A stretch of 64,000 nt of DNA from Pseudomonas sp. GD03944 (GCF_029839275.1 NZ_JAOCAH010000010.1:1-64000); one strand, 5' to 3'; counted from the stretch's first letter, positions 52,407 through 62,323 are shown. Made by a program: numbers and translations. Notes: generated from the letters alone by a model not told the origin.

Positions 52407-53479
52407 ACCACCACGACCTGCTGCTGATCGGTGCCGGCCATGCTCACCTCGGGGTGTTGCGGCGCTGGGCGCTGATCGAGCGGCCGCCCGGTCGCATCGC
52501 CCTGCTCAGCCCCGACCCCCAGACCTGGTGCTCGGGCATGCTGCCGGGGCTGCTGGCCGGGCGGTTTCCGGCAGCGGATTGCCAGGTCGAGCTGGCGCCG
52601 CTGTGCCGGGCGGCCAAGGTCGAGCTGATCCAGGGCAACGTGCAGGCGCTGTCCGCCGCCGAGCAGCAGGTGCTGCTCGAGGATGGCCGCCGCCTCGGTG
52701 CCAGCTGGCTGTCGTTGAACGTCGGTGCCGGCTCCGTTTGCCCACCGCAGTCGGGCGAGGGCATGCAGGTGCTGGCGGTCAAGCCGTTCGCTACCTTCCT
52801 GCAGGGCTGGCGCGCCTGGCAGGCCGACCCGCAACCGCTGGCGATCCTCGGTGGCGGCCCGGCGGGTGTGGAGCTGGCCCTGGCCATCGCTGGCCAGGTG
52901 CCGCAGGTGACGCTGTTCTGCGCCGGCCCGCTGCTGGACGGCCACCCGGCCGGCTTGCGCATGCGCGCCCTGGGCCATCTGCGTCAGCGCCGGGTGCAGG
53001 TGCGCGAGCACTGCCCGGTGGACCGGATCGACGGCGATTGCCTGGTCAGTGCCGACGAGCCGGTCTGGCGCACCGCGCGCCTGCTGCTCGCCACCGGCAG
53101 CCAGGCGCTGCCCTGGCTGGCCGAGAGCGGCCTGAGCTGTGACAGCGAAGGCTTCGTGCTGGTGGCGCCGACCCTGCAGAGCCACTCCCACGGCCATCTC
53201 TTCGCGGTAGGCGATTGCGCCAGCCTGCCGGGCGTCCAGCGCAGCATGGCCTACGCGCAGCGCCAGGCACCGGTGCTCGCGGCCAACCTGAGCGCGGTGC
53301 TGCGGGGTGCGCCGCTGCGCAGTTACCGTCCTCATCGGCAACGCCTAGCCCTGCTGGCCACGGGCGATGGCGGCGCGCTGCTCGGCTGGCGCGACTGGAG
53401 CGCCGGCGGGCAGTTCTACGGACGCTGGAAGGACTACCTGGACCGCAGTTTCGTGCAGCGCCACAGCCTGTCCGGCTGA
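52403..53479 (+). CDS. FAD-dependent pyridine nucleotide-disulfide oxidoreductase family protein (SelD-N-type)
   Basis: A 358-residue flavoprotein with two Rossmann motifs: LLLIGAGHAHLGVLRRW at the N-terminus (FAD) and ILGGGPAGVELALAIAGQ near residue 150 (NAD(P)H). The WCSGMLPGLLAGRF segment near residue 38 resembles the family found fused to or beside selenide, water dikinase, but no selD is visible. A second FAD contact GHLFAVGDCAS lies near residue 265. ATGA overlap with the AraC gene implies co-expression. Substrate unknown. Confidence 0.8.
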   Translation: MNHHDLLLIGAGHAHLGVLRRWALIERPPGRIALLSPDPQTWCSGMLPGLLAGRFPAADCQVELAPLCRAAKVELIQGNVQALSAAEQQVLLEDGRRLGASWLSLNVGAGSVCPPQSGEGMQVLAVKPFATFLQGWRAWQADPQPLAILGGGPAGVELALAIAGQVPQVTLFCAGPLLDGHPAGLRMRALGHLRQRRVQVREHCPVDRIDGDCLVSADEPVWRTARLLLATGSQALPWLAESGLSCDSEGFVLVAPTLQSHSHGHLFAVGDCASLPGVQRSMAYAQRQAPVLAANLSAVLRGAPLRSYRPHRQRLALLATGDGGALLGWRDWSAGGQFYGRWKDYLDRSFVQRHSLSG

Positions 53480-53727
53480 CCGTGCTACCAAAGTGCCATG
53501 GCGCCTGCAGGGCCTGCCGTGGTTGAATCGGCTCAGGCGCGCGACGGCTGCTGGACAGCCCCGTGCGATGGCATCATCCGATCGGACCTTCAGATTGCGC
53601 CGCTCAGGCCGATCCAGTAGTCAGACACATTGCACGCGATAGTCCGTGGCCGGTCCGCCAGACGGCCGCCACGTCCATGACCCTACCTGGCCACCGGATG
53701 GCCAGAATAAGAATAACGAGGTCTGTC

Positions 53728-55296
53728 ATGCGTTCTGCGTTTATCCGCTACCCCCAGGCGTGCCTGCTGCATGCGCTGGGGCTGGCCGCGCTGATGGCGG
53801 TGTACCAACAGGTGGTGATGCCCTGGTACGTGAGCATCCCGTCCTTCCTGCTGCTGGCCCTGTGGCCCTGGCTCGGGCCCTGGCAACGCCAGCACGAGCC
53901 TGCGCCTGAAGCGACGCCCGAAGAGGGTCGCTTTTCCAGCCTGAGCCAGAACCTCTCGCGCCACACCTGCCACAACGCCCTGTCCGCCGCCCAGGTGTCC
54001 CACGCCGTGCAGCAGCTGGCGGGCAAGCTGCAATCGCAGCTTGGCGCGGTCGAGCAGATCAGCCAGGGCGCCGACGCCATCACCCACACCGAACAGGACA
54101 ACGCCCTGCGCGCCGAGCAGACCCTGGCCGCAGCGCAGACCGTGCGCCAGAACAGCGCCAGCGGCCAGCAGGAGCTGCAACAGGCGATCACCGCGATGCA
54201 GCAGCTCAGCGCACAGACTGCCGCCAGCCGCGAATTGATCGACGGCCTGAGCGCCCGTACCGAGCAGATCGAACAGGTCACCCAGGTGATCCAGTCCATC
54301 GCCAGCCAGACCAACCTGCTGGCGCTCAACGCCGCCATCGAGGCGGCGCGGGCCGGCGAGCAGGGCCGCGGCTTCGCGGTGGTGGCCGACGAGGTGCGCA
54401 ACCTGGCCGGCCGCACCGCCAGCGCCACCGAAGAAGTGGGGCAGATGGTCGCCGACATCCGCCAGCAGAGCGCCGCGGTGGTGGCCCATATCCAGCGCCA
54501 GGCCGATGAGCTGGACCAGGCAGCGCGCCAGGTCGAGCACACCGGCGAGCAGTTGCAGGGCATCGCCACCCTGGCGGTGGACGTGGAGGAGCAGGTGGCG
54601 CAAATCAGTTCCGGCACGGCCAGCAACCACGAGCGCCTGGCCAGCCTGTTCGTCGCGGTGGAGCAACTGCGCGCCGACGCCCTGGCCAGCGAAGGCCAGA
54701 CCCGGCAACTGGGCACTGCTGCCGAGCACCTGGTGGGCCTGGCGGAAACCGTCAGCGAGCAGTTGGCCGAAGTGGGCCTGGACGATTACCACCAGCGCAT
54801 CTACGACCTGGCCCGCGAAGGCGCGGCGTCGATTGCCGCGCGTTTCGAGGCGGACATCGCCGCCGGGCGGGTCAGCCAGCAGGACCTGTTCGACCGCCAG
54901 TACCAGCCGATCCCCAACACCTTCCCGGCCAAGTACAAGACCCGTTTCGACAGCTACGCCGACCAGCTCCTGCCGACCTTGCAGGAGCCGTTGTTGAGCC
55001 GTCACGAAGGCCTGGTGTTCGCCATCGCCACCACACCGGAAGGCTACGTGCCGACCCATAACAACGCGTTCAACCATCCACCAGTGGGCGACCGCGCCAT
55101 CGACACCGTGAAGAGCCGCAGCAAGCGCCTGTTCAACGACCGCACCGGCATCCGTTGTGGCAGCCACGAGAAGCTGTTGCTGCTGCAGACCTACATGCGC
55201 GATACCGGCGAGCTGATGCACGACCTGTCGGTGCCGATCCATGTCAACGGCCGGCACTGGGGTGGCCTGCGCCTGGGCTACAAGCCGGAGCAGTAG
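53728..55296 (+). CDS. Methyl-accepting chemotaxis protein with C-terminal sensor-like domain
   Basis: A 522-residue receptor. Two closely spaced N-terminal membrane segments (about residues 10-30 and 35-52) are joined by only a few residues, so there is no periplasmic ligand domain, and no HAMP domain follows. The signalling hairpin tip ([32 protein letters not shown]) is near residues 193-224. After the coiled coil, residues ~385-522 form a separate globular domain ending in [21 protein letters not shown], probably the sensor, in the cytoplasm. ATG 53,728 follows ACGAGG; the longer open frame is rejected. Confidence 0.88.
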   Translation: MRSAFIRYPQACLLHALGLAALMAVYQQVVMPWYVSIPSFLLLALWPWLGPWQRQHEPAPEATPEEGRFSSLSQNLSRHTCHNALSAAQVSHAVQQLAGKLQSQLGAVEQISQGADAITHTEQDNALRAEQTLAAAQTVRQNSASGQQELQQAITAMQQLSAQTAASRELIDGLSARTEQIEQVTQVIQSIASQTNLLALNAAIEAARAGEQGRGFAVVADEVRNLAGRTASATEEVGQMVADIRQQSAAVVAHIQRQADELDQAARQVEHTGEQLQGIATLAVDVEEQVAQISSGTASNHERLASLFVAVEQLRADALASEGQTRQLGTAAEHLVGLAETVSEQLAEVGLDDYHQRIYDLAREGAASIAARFEADIAAGRVSQQDLFDRQYQPIPNTFPAKYKTRFDSYADQLLPTLQEPLLSRHEGLVFAIATTPEGYVPTHNNAFNHPPVGDRAIDTVKSRSKRLFNDRTGIRCGSHEKLLLLQTYMRDTGELMHDLSVPIHVNGRHWGGLRLGYKPEQ

Positions 55297-55636
55297 GGGG
55301 TGGAATGTTTAGTCGGGCCGCAACTGAATGTGTAGAAAGTCGAATTTAATGCCCCGCATGGCCTGTGCGAGCCTGCGGGCATGAGTGCGTCCCTGTTCCG
55401 TTTTTTCCGCTCTGCAGCCTGCGCGCCTTCGCGTGTAAGGCCCTGCTTCGGCCTCAGCCGGACCAACTCGCTGTTGCCTGAAATCCTCGCGTTCTGGGCG
55501 CTCTGGCATTGCCGGCACGCGCGCCCGCCGGACGCTATTCTCGTGGTTGGCTGATCCCACCGGCTGTCATCACAGCCCGTCGCTAGCTGTTGCCCGTCTC
55601 GGGCAGTGCGCGCCATCCGGCGCTAACGAGAGTCCC
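55297..55636. other. Spacer upstream of the glutamine-synthetase-like gene
   Basis: These 340 bases hold no supported gene or repeat. A promoter for the polyamine genes is expected here, but no consensus is clear. Confidence 0.4.
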
Positions 55637-57001
55637 ATGCAATTCGCTTCCATCGAGCAGGCCCAGGCATTCCTGGCGCAAAACCCCGATATCGACATGT
55701 TCGAGCTGTTCATCCTCGACGCCAACGGCGTGCCGCGCGGCAAACTGTTGCACCGCGATGAGCTGCTCGCCGTCTACGAAAGCGGCCGCCCGCTGCCCAG
55801 CACCATTCTCGGCCTGAGCATGGGCGGCGATGACGTCGAGGATTCCGGCCTGGTCTGGGATGTCGGCGACATCGATTGCCGCGCCTTTCCGCTGGAAGGC
55901 AGCCTGACCCGCATGCCCTGGCGGCAGATTCCCATGGCGGCGGTGCAGGTCAGCATGCACCCGCAGTCTGGCATGCCGGCCGCGGTGGCCGACCCGCGTC
56001 ATGTGCTGATCCAGGTCATCGACCAGCTCAAGGCCGAGGGGTATCACCCGGTGATGGCCTGCGAGCTGGAGTTCTACCTGCTCGACCAGAAGCGCGACGC
56101 CGCCGGTTGCCCGCAACCTGCGCTGGATGCCGATGGCCAGCGCCCGCGGCAGACCCAGGTCTATGGCTTGCGCGAGCTGGAGCAGATCGAGCCGTTCCTG
56201 GCGGACCTCTACGCGGCATGCAAGGCCCAGGGCATTCCGGCGCGCACGGCGATTTCCGAATACGCCCCGGGCCAGGTGGAGATCACCCTGGAGCACGGCG
56301 ATGCGCTGTTGGCGATGGACCAGGCGGTGCGTTACAAGCGGCTGGTCAAGGGGGTGGCGCACACGCATGGGATGCAGGCGTGTTTCATGGCCAAACCCTT
56401 CGATCACCTGGCCGGCACCGGCATGCACATGCACGTCAGCCTGGCCGATGCCGAGGGCCGCAACCTGTTCGCCGCCGAAGACCCGGCCGGCACGCCGCTG
56501 CTGCGCCAGGCGGTGGGCGGCATGCTCGCCTCGCTGCTCGATTCGCTGCTGCTGTTCTGCCCTAACGCCAACTCCTACCGGCGCTTCCAGGCCAACAGCT
56601 ACGCGCCCCTGGCCCCGACCTGGGGTGTGGATAACCGTACCGTGTCGCTGCGCGTGCCCGGTGGCCCAGCCAATACCCGGCATATCGAACACCGTATCTG
56701 CGGCGCCGACGCCAACCCCTACCTCGCGGCGGCGGCGATCCTGGCCGGCATCCACCGCGGCATCCGCGAGGACCTCGACCCGGGCGACCCGGTGGAGGGC
56801 AACGGCTACGAGCAGGCCCAGGAACTGCTGCCCACCGACTGGCTGACCTCGCTGCAGGCGCTGGAACGTTCCAGCTGGGCCCGCGAAGCCCTGGGCAGCG
56901 CCTTCCTGGGCGTGTACCTGGCGGTCAAGCGCGCCGAGTACCGGCAGTTCATGGCCGAGGTTAGCGAGCAGGACTGGCGCTGGTACCTGACCCAGGCCTG
57001 A
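55637..57001 (+). CDS. Gamma-glutamylpolyamine synthetase (PuuA/PauA type, glutamine-synthetase fold)
   Basis: A 454-residue GlnA-superfamily enzyme. The catalytic C-domain motifs are present: ELEFYLLDQ (near residue 143), EYAPGQVEITL (near 212) and GTGMHMHVSL (near 261), then NRTVSLRVPGG and EHRICGADANPYLAAAAILAG. It lacks the adenylylation-loop tyrosine of nitrogen-assimilation GlnA. In Pseudomonas such enzymes glutamylate putrescine, spermidine or cadaverine as the first step of the pau/puu route. The next gene encodes the matching FAD oxidase, which supports this reading. Substrate preference is not readable. Confidence 0.85.
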   Translation: MQFASIEQAQAFLAQNPDIDMFELFILDANGVPRGKLLHRDELLAVYESGRPLPSTILGLSMGGDDVEDSGLVWDVGDIDCRAFPLEGSLTRMPWRQIPMAAVQVSMHPQSGMPAAVADPRHVLIQVIDQLKAEGYHPVMACELEFYLLDQKRDAAGCPQPALDADGQRPRQTQVYGLRELEQIEPFLADLYAACKAQGIPARTAISEYAPGQVEITLEHGDALLAMDQAVRYKRLVKGVAHTHGMQACFMAKPFDHLAGTGMHMHVSLADAEGRNLFAAEDPAGTPLLRQAVGGMLASLLDSLLLFCPNANSYRRFQANSYAPLAPTWGVDNRTVSLRVPGGPANTRHIEHRICGADANPYLAAAAILAGIHRGIREDLDPGDPVEGNGYEQAQELLPTDWLTSLQALERSSWAREALGSAFLGVYLAVKRAEYRQFMAEVSEQDWRWYLTQA

Positions 57002-57015
57002 CCGGAATGTCATGA

Positions 57016-57082
57016 CGTAGGGTGGACAACGCGCAGCTTGTCCACCGTTCGTAGTGTGGATAACGCGTCGAGGTTATCCACC
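57016..57082. repeat. Hairpin repeat of the GTAGGGTGG family
   Basis: GTAGGGTGGACAA with TTGTCCACC, then GTGGATAACGCG with TTATCCACC, form two adjacent stems in the puuA-puuB-like intergenic region. Similar sequence occurs at 40,584 and 58,455. It may act as an attenuator within the operon. Confidence 0.65.
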
Positions 57083-57137
57083 AAACGCCCAACCCGAATA
57101 CCCACGGTGCGCCCGGCGCGCCGAGAAGGATTTCCCC

Positions 57138-58451
57138 ATGAATGCCATTATCCAGGCCGCCATTCCCGCGGCAGAGCGCTGCCCGTCCTACTACAGCGCC
57201 ACCCTCAACCAGGACACCGATTACCCGACCCTGCAAGGCGAGGTCAGTGTCGATGTGGTGATCATCGGCGGCGGCTTCACCGGGGTCGCCAGCGCGGTGG
57301 AATTGGCCGAGCGCGGCCTCAAGGTCGCCATCGTCGAGGCGCAGAAGATCGGCTGGGGCGCCACCGGGCGCAACGGCGGCCAGGTCACTGGCAGCTTGTC
57401 CGGCGACGAAGCCATGCGCAAGCAGATGCGCAACCGCCTGGGCAGCGAGGTGGATGACTTCATCTGGCACCTGCGCTGGCGCGGCCACGACATCATCAAG
57501 AACCGCGTGGCCCGCTACGGCATCGACTGCGACCTCAAGCACGGCCACCTGCACGCGGCCATGAAACCGGCGCACATGGACGAGCTGGCCAACAGCTACG
57601 AAGAGGCGTTGCGCCGCGGCATGGGCGACAGCGTGACCCTGCTCGATCGCGAAGGCGTGCGCAACCACCTGGCCAGCGACCTTTACAGCGGCGCGCTGAA
57701 GAACACCCGCAACATGCACCTGCATCCGCTCAACCTGTGCATCGGCGAAGCCCGCGCCGCCGAGAGCCTGGGGGCACTGATCTTCGAGCACTCGCCGGTG
57801 CTGGATATCGTGCACGGTGTGCGGCCGGCGGTGATCACCGAACAGGGGCGGATCAACGCCCGCCAGGTGCTGCTGGCCGGCGACGTGTACCACAAGCTGG
57901 AGGCGAAAAAGCTCAAGGGCATGATCTTCCCGGCCATGGGCGGCATCGTCACCACCGCGCCTCTGGGCGAGCTGGCCGAGCAGCTCAACCCCCAAGACCT
58001 GGCGGTGTACGACTGCCGCTTCGTGCTCGACTACTACCGCCTGACCGCCGACAAACGCCTGCTGTTCGGCGGCGGCTGCAACTACTCGGGCCGCGATTCG
58101 CGGGACATCGCGGCGGAGCTGCGACCGGGCATCGAACGCACCTTCCCGCAACTCAAGGGCGTGGCGATCGACTTCCAGTGGAGCTGCGCCATGGGCATCG
58201 TCATCAACCGCATCCCGCAGCTCGGCAAGCTCTCGGACAACGTCTGGTACTGCCAGGGCTACTCCGGCCATGGCATAGCCACCACCCACATCATGGGCGA
58301 GATCATGGCCAACGCCCTGACCGGCACCCTGGAGCAGTTCGACACCTTCGCTGGCTGCTCGCACATCAAGGTGCCCCTGGGCGACGTGCTCGGCAACCCG
58401 ATGCTGGCCGCGGGCATGTGGTACTACCAGATGCTGGAAAAGCTGCGCTGA
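57138..58451 (+). CDS. Gamma-glutamylpolyamine oxidoreductase (PuuB/PauB type, FAD)
   Basis: A 437-residue DAO-family flavoenzyme. The FAD Rossmann motif VVIIGGGFTGVASAVELAERG starts near residue 36, and the family's WGATGRNGGQVTG substrate/FAD motif is near 75. The C-terminal YCQGYSGHGIATTHIMGEIMA is a conserved FAD contact. It oxidises the product of the upstream synthetase to gamma-glutamyl-aminobutyraldehyde, leading to 4-aminobutyrate and to gabT-gabD. The last codons abut a 193-bp tandem repeat. Confidence 0.87.
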   Translation: MNAIIQAAIPAAERCPSYYSATLNQDTDYPTLQGEVSVDVVIIGGGFTGVASAVELAERGLKVAIVEAQKIGWGATGRNGGQVTGSLSGDEAMRKQMRNRLGSEVDDFIWHLRWRGHDIIKNRVARYGIDCDLKHGHLHAAMKPAHMDELANSYEEALRRGMGDSVTLLDREGVRNHLASDLYSGALKNTRNMHLHPLNLCIGEARAAESLGALIFEHSPVLDIVHGVRPAVITEQGRINARQVLLAGDVYHKLEAKKLKGMIFPAMGGIVTTAPLGELAEQLNPQDLAVYDCRFVLDYYRLTADKRLLFGGGCNYSGRDSRDIAAELRPGIERTFPQLKGVAIDFQWSCAMGIVINRIPQLGKLSDNVWYCQGYSGHGIATTHIMGEIMANALTGTLEQFDTFAGCSHIKVPLGDVLGNPMLAAGMWYYQMLEKLR

Positions 58452-58913
58452 GGGTTGTGGTGGAAAACGCTTCGCGGTTTTCCACCCTACGGTCTCTGCC
58501 GTGGAGGTGCACAACCTGTAGGAGCGGCTTCAGCCGCGAGCTCGACGGCGTCATGGCCAGCACCGAGGTGATGGTCGGAACAAACGCTCGCGGGCAAGCC
58601 CGCTCCTACAGGATGCGCTCTGGTGTCAGGTGCGTTGCGGCTGAGGGTCGTGGTGGAAAACGCTTTGCGGTTTTCCACCCTATGGTCTCTGTCGTGGAGG
58701 TGCACAACCTGTAGGAGCGGCTTCAGCTGCGAGCTCGACGGCGTCATGGCCAGCATCGAGGTGATGGTCGGAACAAACGCTCGCGGGCAAGCCCGCTCCT
58801 ACAGGGCGCGCTCCGGTGTCAGGTGCGTTGCGGCTGAGGGTCGTGTCGGTGATGGGCGTGTGGGAGGCGCTTCAGCGGCGATTGCACACGCTCGCGGCTA
58901 AAGCCCCTCCCAC
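58447..58913. repeat. 193-bp tandem duplication plus REP hairpin
   Basis: Two full units (58,447-58,639 and 58,640-58,832) differ at about ten positions, and a partial third begins at 58,833. Each unit contains a GTGGAAAACGC / GTTTTCCACC stem and an inverted pair TGTAGGAGCGG / CCGCTCCTACA. A different palindrome, GTGGGAGGCGC with CCCCTCCCAC, follows at 58,860-58,913. The region lies between two convergent genes and encodes nothing supportable. Confidence 0.88.
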
Positions 58914-58933
58914 GGGGGACCACTCGAGGCGTG

Positions 58934-60955
58934 CTAGGTGCGCTGCGATTGCAGCTCCCGCGCTTCGTCGCGGTCGTCGACGAAGGCCACGGGGGGGGAA
59001 CCGTCGGCGTTGTGCTGGATGACGTCGCAGGGCTGGCCCTGGTCGTTGAAGAACACCTGGCCGACGCCGGCGCCGTTCCACAGGCGCTCGCCGGCCTTGC
59101 TGCGCGACGGGATGCGCGGCACCACCTGCATGCGGCGACGCTTGGTCAGCCAGTTCAGCGGCGACCAGGGTGCGTACAGCCAGCGGTTGAGGCGGTCGAA
59201 CCAGTCCAGCAGGCGCGGTGGGAATTCGTTCTTCAGGCCGCTGCTGGTGATCTGCCAGATGTGTGGGCCGCGCTTGCGCTGGCGGATCAGCACCTCGTAG
59301 ACGAAGGAGTAATGCACGTCACCCGAGAGGATCACGTAATGCCCCGGCGTGCGCGAGTGGCGGAAGATGTTCAGCATCACCTGGGCGGCGCCACGGTGGG
59401 CCATCCAGTTTTCCGCGTCGACCATCAGCGGGTGGCCGGCCCAGCTGAAGACCCGCTGGATGGTTTCGATCAGCTTGACGCCGAACATCGGCGCCGGCGA
59501 AACGATGATCGCGCTGGGGTGGTCGAGCAGGTCCTGCTGGAATTCGCACAGCGCTTCCCAGTCCAGCAGCCCGGACGGCCGCTTCAGGTTGCGTTCGCTG
59601 CGCCAGCGCCGGGTGCGGGTGTCGAGCACCACCAAGGCCGGCGTGGTGGGCAGCACGTACTGCCACTGGTGAAAGCTCAGCAGCGTTTCGATCAGCTCAT
59701 CCTGCGCGCTGGCGTCCAGGTGGTTCTCGGCGTCGCGGCCGCGGGTCATGGCCTGGATCGCCTGCAGCGGCTCGGTGAAGGCATCGGGGTTGTTACCCCA
59801 GCCCTGGCACAGCAGATAGGCGATCAGCGCGTTGCCGATGATGCGCTTGGAGAACGGGTGGCCATAGGCGACCTGCTCCCAGGAGGCGGACAGGTTCCAG
59901 TCGTCGGTGACGTCGTGGTCGTCGAAGATCATCAGCGTCGGGATGTGCGCCAGCGCCCGAGCCACCTGGCCCAGGCCGCTGCGGAAGGCTTCGACGCGGC
60001 CGCGCTCGTCCTGGTAGCGCTCGGTTTCCTCCGGGGTCAGCTCGGGCATCTCGGTGTCGAGCAGGGTCCAGGGCGTCGGTGACCAGACCAGCAGGTACAT
60101 GGCCAGGACCTCGGCGAAGGTCACCAGGTGGTTGTCGGCGGTGTTGCTGGTGAAGATCGGCTTTTCCACGCCGCCGAAGAATTTCTCGCGCAGGGTCTCG
60201 TTGGTGGCCAGGGCTGGCAGCAGCTCGGCGCGCTGGTAGTAGCTGGCCGGGTGCTGGTACAGCGCTTCGCTGTCGTCGACCACCGCGCCTTCGAGGCGCT
60301 CGCCGAACAGGCCCAGGGCCGCGATGACCTGGTGGATCGCCCGCAGCATGGGGCCGGCCACATCGTCGGCGTACACCTGGTCGCCGCTCATCAGCAGCAG
60401 GTTGGGCCGCTGCCGGGGCTCGTGGGGCTTGGCCAGCAGGCGGTCGACGCAGAGCAGGCCGTCCGGCGCGCAGTGGTGCGGCTTGCGGCAGGAGCCGTGC
60501 AGCACCTGGTCGATGCGTTCGCGCAGGACGAAATTCGGGCGCTCGGCGCCCTCATAAAGCAGGTGTGGCGCCCAGTCGGCGATGCCCAGAGGCGATTGCT
60601 CGTCGCTGGCGATCAGCAGGTCGTAGTCGATGCGCACGTCACAGGGCAGCGGCGTGTCGAGGGTCAGGTCGATCAGGTGCAGGAAGGCCCGCTCGCCCAC
60701 CTGCACCACCTGGCACTGCTGTTCGTCCAGGCGATGGTCCTGCGCCGTGTCGCCGTCCGCATCCAGGCGCAGGGTCAGGTCCAGCTGCCGCGAGCCCACC
60801 AGCCACAGCACCACGCGCTCCGGTTGCATGCGCCGCAACAGCGGGCCGGCCAGGACCAGCGGCAGAGAGGTGGGCGGGTTGGGCGAGGGCGTGGGGTCGG
60901 GCATCGGGAGTGCGGGCTCTGGTAAAGGGCTGCAATAGACCGGGTGCGTGGCCAT
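58934..60955 (-). CDS. PhoD-like alkaline phosphatase / metallophosphatase family protein
   Basis: A 673-residue protein of the PhoD-like phosphatase superfamily. Metal-site motifs are visible: LLLMSGDQVYADD (near residue 188), TLMIFDDHDVTDDWN (near 340) and VILSGDVHYSFVYE (near 542). There is no Tat or Sec signal, unlike classical secreted PhoD, so it is probably cytoplasmic with an unknown phosphoester substrate. ATG 60,904 (MPDPTP) is an alternative start. It lies 15 bp after the Crp/Fnr gene and is probably co-transcribed with it. Confidence 0.82.
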   Translation of the reverse strand: MATHPVYCSPLPEPALPMPDPTPSPNPPTSLPLVLAGPLLRRMQPERVVLWLVGSRQLDLTLRLDADGDTAQDHRLDEQQCQVVQVGERAFLHLIDLTLDTPLPCDVRIDYDLLIASDEQSPLGIADWAPHLLYEGAERPNFVLRERIDQVLHGSCRKPHHCAPDGLLCVDRLLAKPHEPRQRPNLLLMSGDQVYADDVAGPMLRAIHQVIAALGLFGERLEGAVVDDSEALYQHPASYYQRAELLPALATNETLREKFFGGVEKPIFTSNTADNHLVTFAEVLAMYLLVWSPTPWTLLDTEMPELTPEETERYQDERGRVEAFRSGLGQVARALAHIPTLMIFDDHDVTDDWNLSASWEQVAYGHPFSKRIIGNALIAYLLCQGWGNNPDAFTEPLQAIQAMTRGRDAENHLDASAQDELIETLLSFHQWQYVLPTTPALVVLDTRTRRWRSERNLKRPSGLLDWEALCEFQQDLLDHPSAIIVSPAPMFGVKLIETIQRVFSWAGHPLMVDAENWMAHRGAAQVMLNIFRHSRTPGHYVILSGDVHYSFVYEVLIRQRKRGPHIWQITSSGLKNEFPPRLLDWFDRLNRWLYAPWSPLNWLTKRRRMQVVPRIPSRSKAGERLWNGAGVGQVFFNDQGQPCDVIQHNADGSPPVAFVDDRDEARELQSQRT

Positions 60956-60970
60956 TAGTTCGCCATGACC

Positions 60971-61654
60971 CTAGCGGGCATGGCCGCGCAGCCGTTGCAG
61001 GTCGAGGATTTCGATTTCGCCGTAGGTCAGGCGCACGATGCCCTGGGCTTCCAGCTCCTTGAGAATCTGGTTGGTGGTCTGCCGCGACAGGGCCAGCATC
61101 AGCGCCAGCTGTTCCTGGGCCAGGTGGATGACGCGGCGCGGTTCGCCCTCGCCGTAGTTCTCGGCAATCAGCAGCAGGCGCCGGGCCAGGCGCGGTGCGG
61201 CCGGCAGCAGGCTCATCTCTTCCAGGGCATTGAAGGCCAGGCGCAGCTTGTGGCTCATCAGCAGGGCGAAGTCGCGCCAGTAGCGGGGTTCGCGCTCGAG
61301 CAGGGCGAGCAGGCTGGCCTGGGGCACCAGCAGCAGGGTGCTGGCGCTTTCGGCGAAGGCGTCGTGGGTGCGCGGCTGGCCATCGAACAGGGAGATCTCG
61401 CCGAACCAGTAGGGCGGCTCGATCAGCGTCAGCAGCGCTTCCTTGCCGTTCCGGCTGACCGCGCCGATGCGCATGGCGCCCTCGACCACCGCATACAGCC
61501 CGCTGGCCGCATCGCCGCGGCGGAACAGGCGCTGGCCGGCTTCCAGGTGCTGCACCTGGGCCGCGGCCAGCAAGGCGTCCTGCAGCTCCGCCGGCAGGGC
61601 GCTGAACCAGTGGCCTTCGCGCACGCGGGCGCGGTAGTGAGCGTGTTCGGGCAT
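60971..61654 (-). CDS. Crp/Fnr-family transcriptional regulator
   Basis: A 227-residue regulator. The N-terminal cyclic-nucleotide-binding-like beta-roll spans about residues 15-125 (FGEISLFDGQPRTHDAFAES, similar to the cNMP cassette, with an arginine near the phosphate position). The C-terminal winged helix contains LAQEQLALMLALSRQTTNQILKELEAQGIVRL (about residues 178-208). There is no N-terminal Fnr cysteine cluster. It is divergent from the Mpo1-like gene with 91 bp between starts. Confidence 0.88.
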   Translation of the reverse strand: MPEHAHYRARVREGHWFSALPAELQDALLAAAQVQHLEAGQRLFRRGDAASGLYAVVEGAMRIGAVSRNGKEALLTLIEPPYWFGEISLFDGQPRTHDAFAESASTLLLVPQASLLALLEREPRYWRDFALLMSHKLRLAFNALEEMSLLPAAPRLARRLLLIAENYGEGEPRRVIHLAQEQLALMLALSRQTTNQILKELEAQGIVRLTYGEIEILDLQRLRGHAR

Positions 61655-61745
61655 CGGGGCTCCAGGGTTTGTCGGCTAGCTGACAGTGCGGCGCGACCGG
61701 TTGGCGTCATTATCCTCTGGCCTGTTCGATTTGAGGACAACAACA

Positions 61746-62270
61746 ATGAAAACACTGACTGATCACCTGGCGCAGTACGCGACCTACCACCGCGACCGCC
61801 GCAACATCGCCACCCATTTCGTCGGCATCCCGATGATCTTCCTGGCGGTGGCCGTCCTGCTGTCGCGCCCCGGCTTCGAGCTGCTCGGCCTGTGGGTATC
61901 GCCCGCGGCGCTGGTGGCCCTGGCGGCGGCCGTGTTCTATTTCCGCCTGGACCTGCGTTTCGGCCTGGTGATGGCGGTGCTGCTGTGGCTGAGTGTCTGG
62001 ACCGGCGCCGCGCTGGCGGTGCAATCCACCGCCCAGTGGCTGGGCGTGGGCCTGGGGCTGTTCGTGGTGGGCTGGATCATCCAGTTCGTCGGCCACTACT
62101 ACGAGGGCCGCAAGCCGGCGTTCGTCGATGACCTGTCCGGCCTGATCGTCGGGCCGCTGTTCGTGGTGGCGGAGCTGGGCTTCCTGCTGGGCCTGCGCCG
62201 CGAGGTGGAGCACGTGGTGGTCGAGCGTGCCGGCCCGACCTGCATCCGCGAGAAGAACGCCACGGCGTGA
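61746..62270 (+). CDS. Mpo1/DUF962-family membrane protein
   Basis: A 174-residue protein with four hydrophobic segments. The family histidines are present in YATYHRDRRNIATHFVGIPMIF (residues ~11-32) and QFVGHYYEGRKPAFVDD (near 112-128). The yeast member Mpo1 is an iron-dependent dioxygenase acting on 2-hydroxy fatty acids. A similar activity here is inferred only from family membership. Confidence 0.85.
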   Translation: MKTLTDHLAQYATYHRDRRNIATHFVGIPMIFLAVAVLLSRPGFELLGLWVSPAALVALAAAVFYFRLDLRFGLVMAVLLWLSVWTGAALAVQSTAQWLGVGLGLFVVGWIIQFVGHYYEGRKPAFVDDLSGLIVGPLFVVAELGFLLGLRREVEHVVVERAGPTCIREKNATA

Positions 62271-62323
62271 CGTTCAGGCTGGGCTGAGCGCCCGCCCCCT
62301 TTCGGCCCGCCGCCCGGCGGGCC

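Noticed and set aside
60128..60925. 265-codon + strand open frame opposite the PhoD-like gene
   Set aside because: Antisense shadow with Val/Gly/Gln/His-rich composition; the opposite strand has clear phosphatase motifs.
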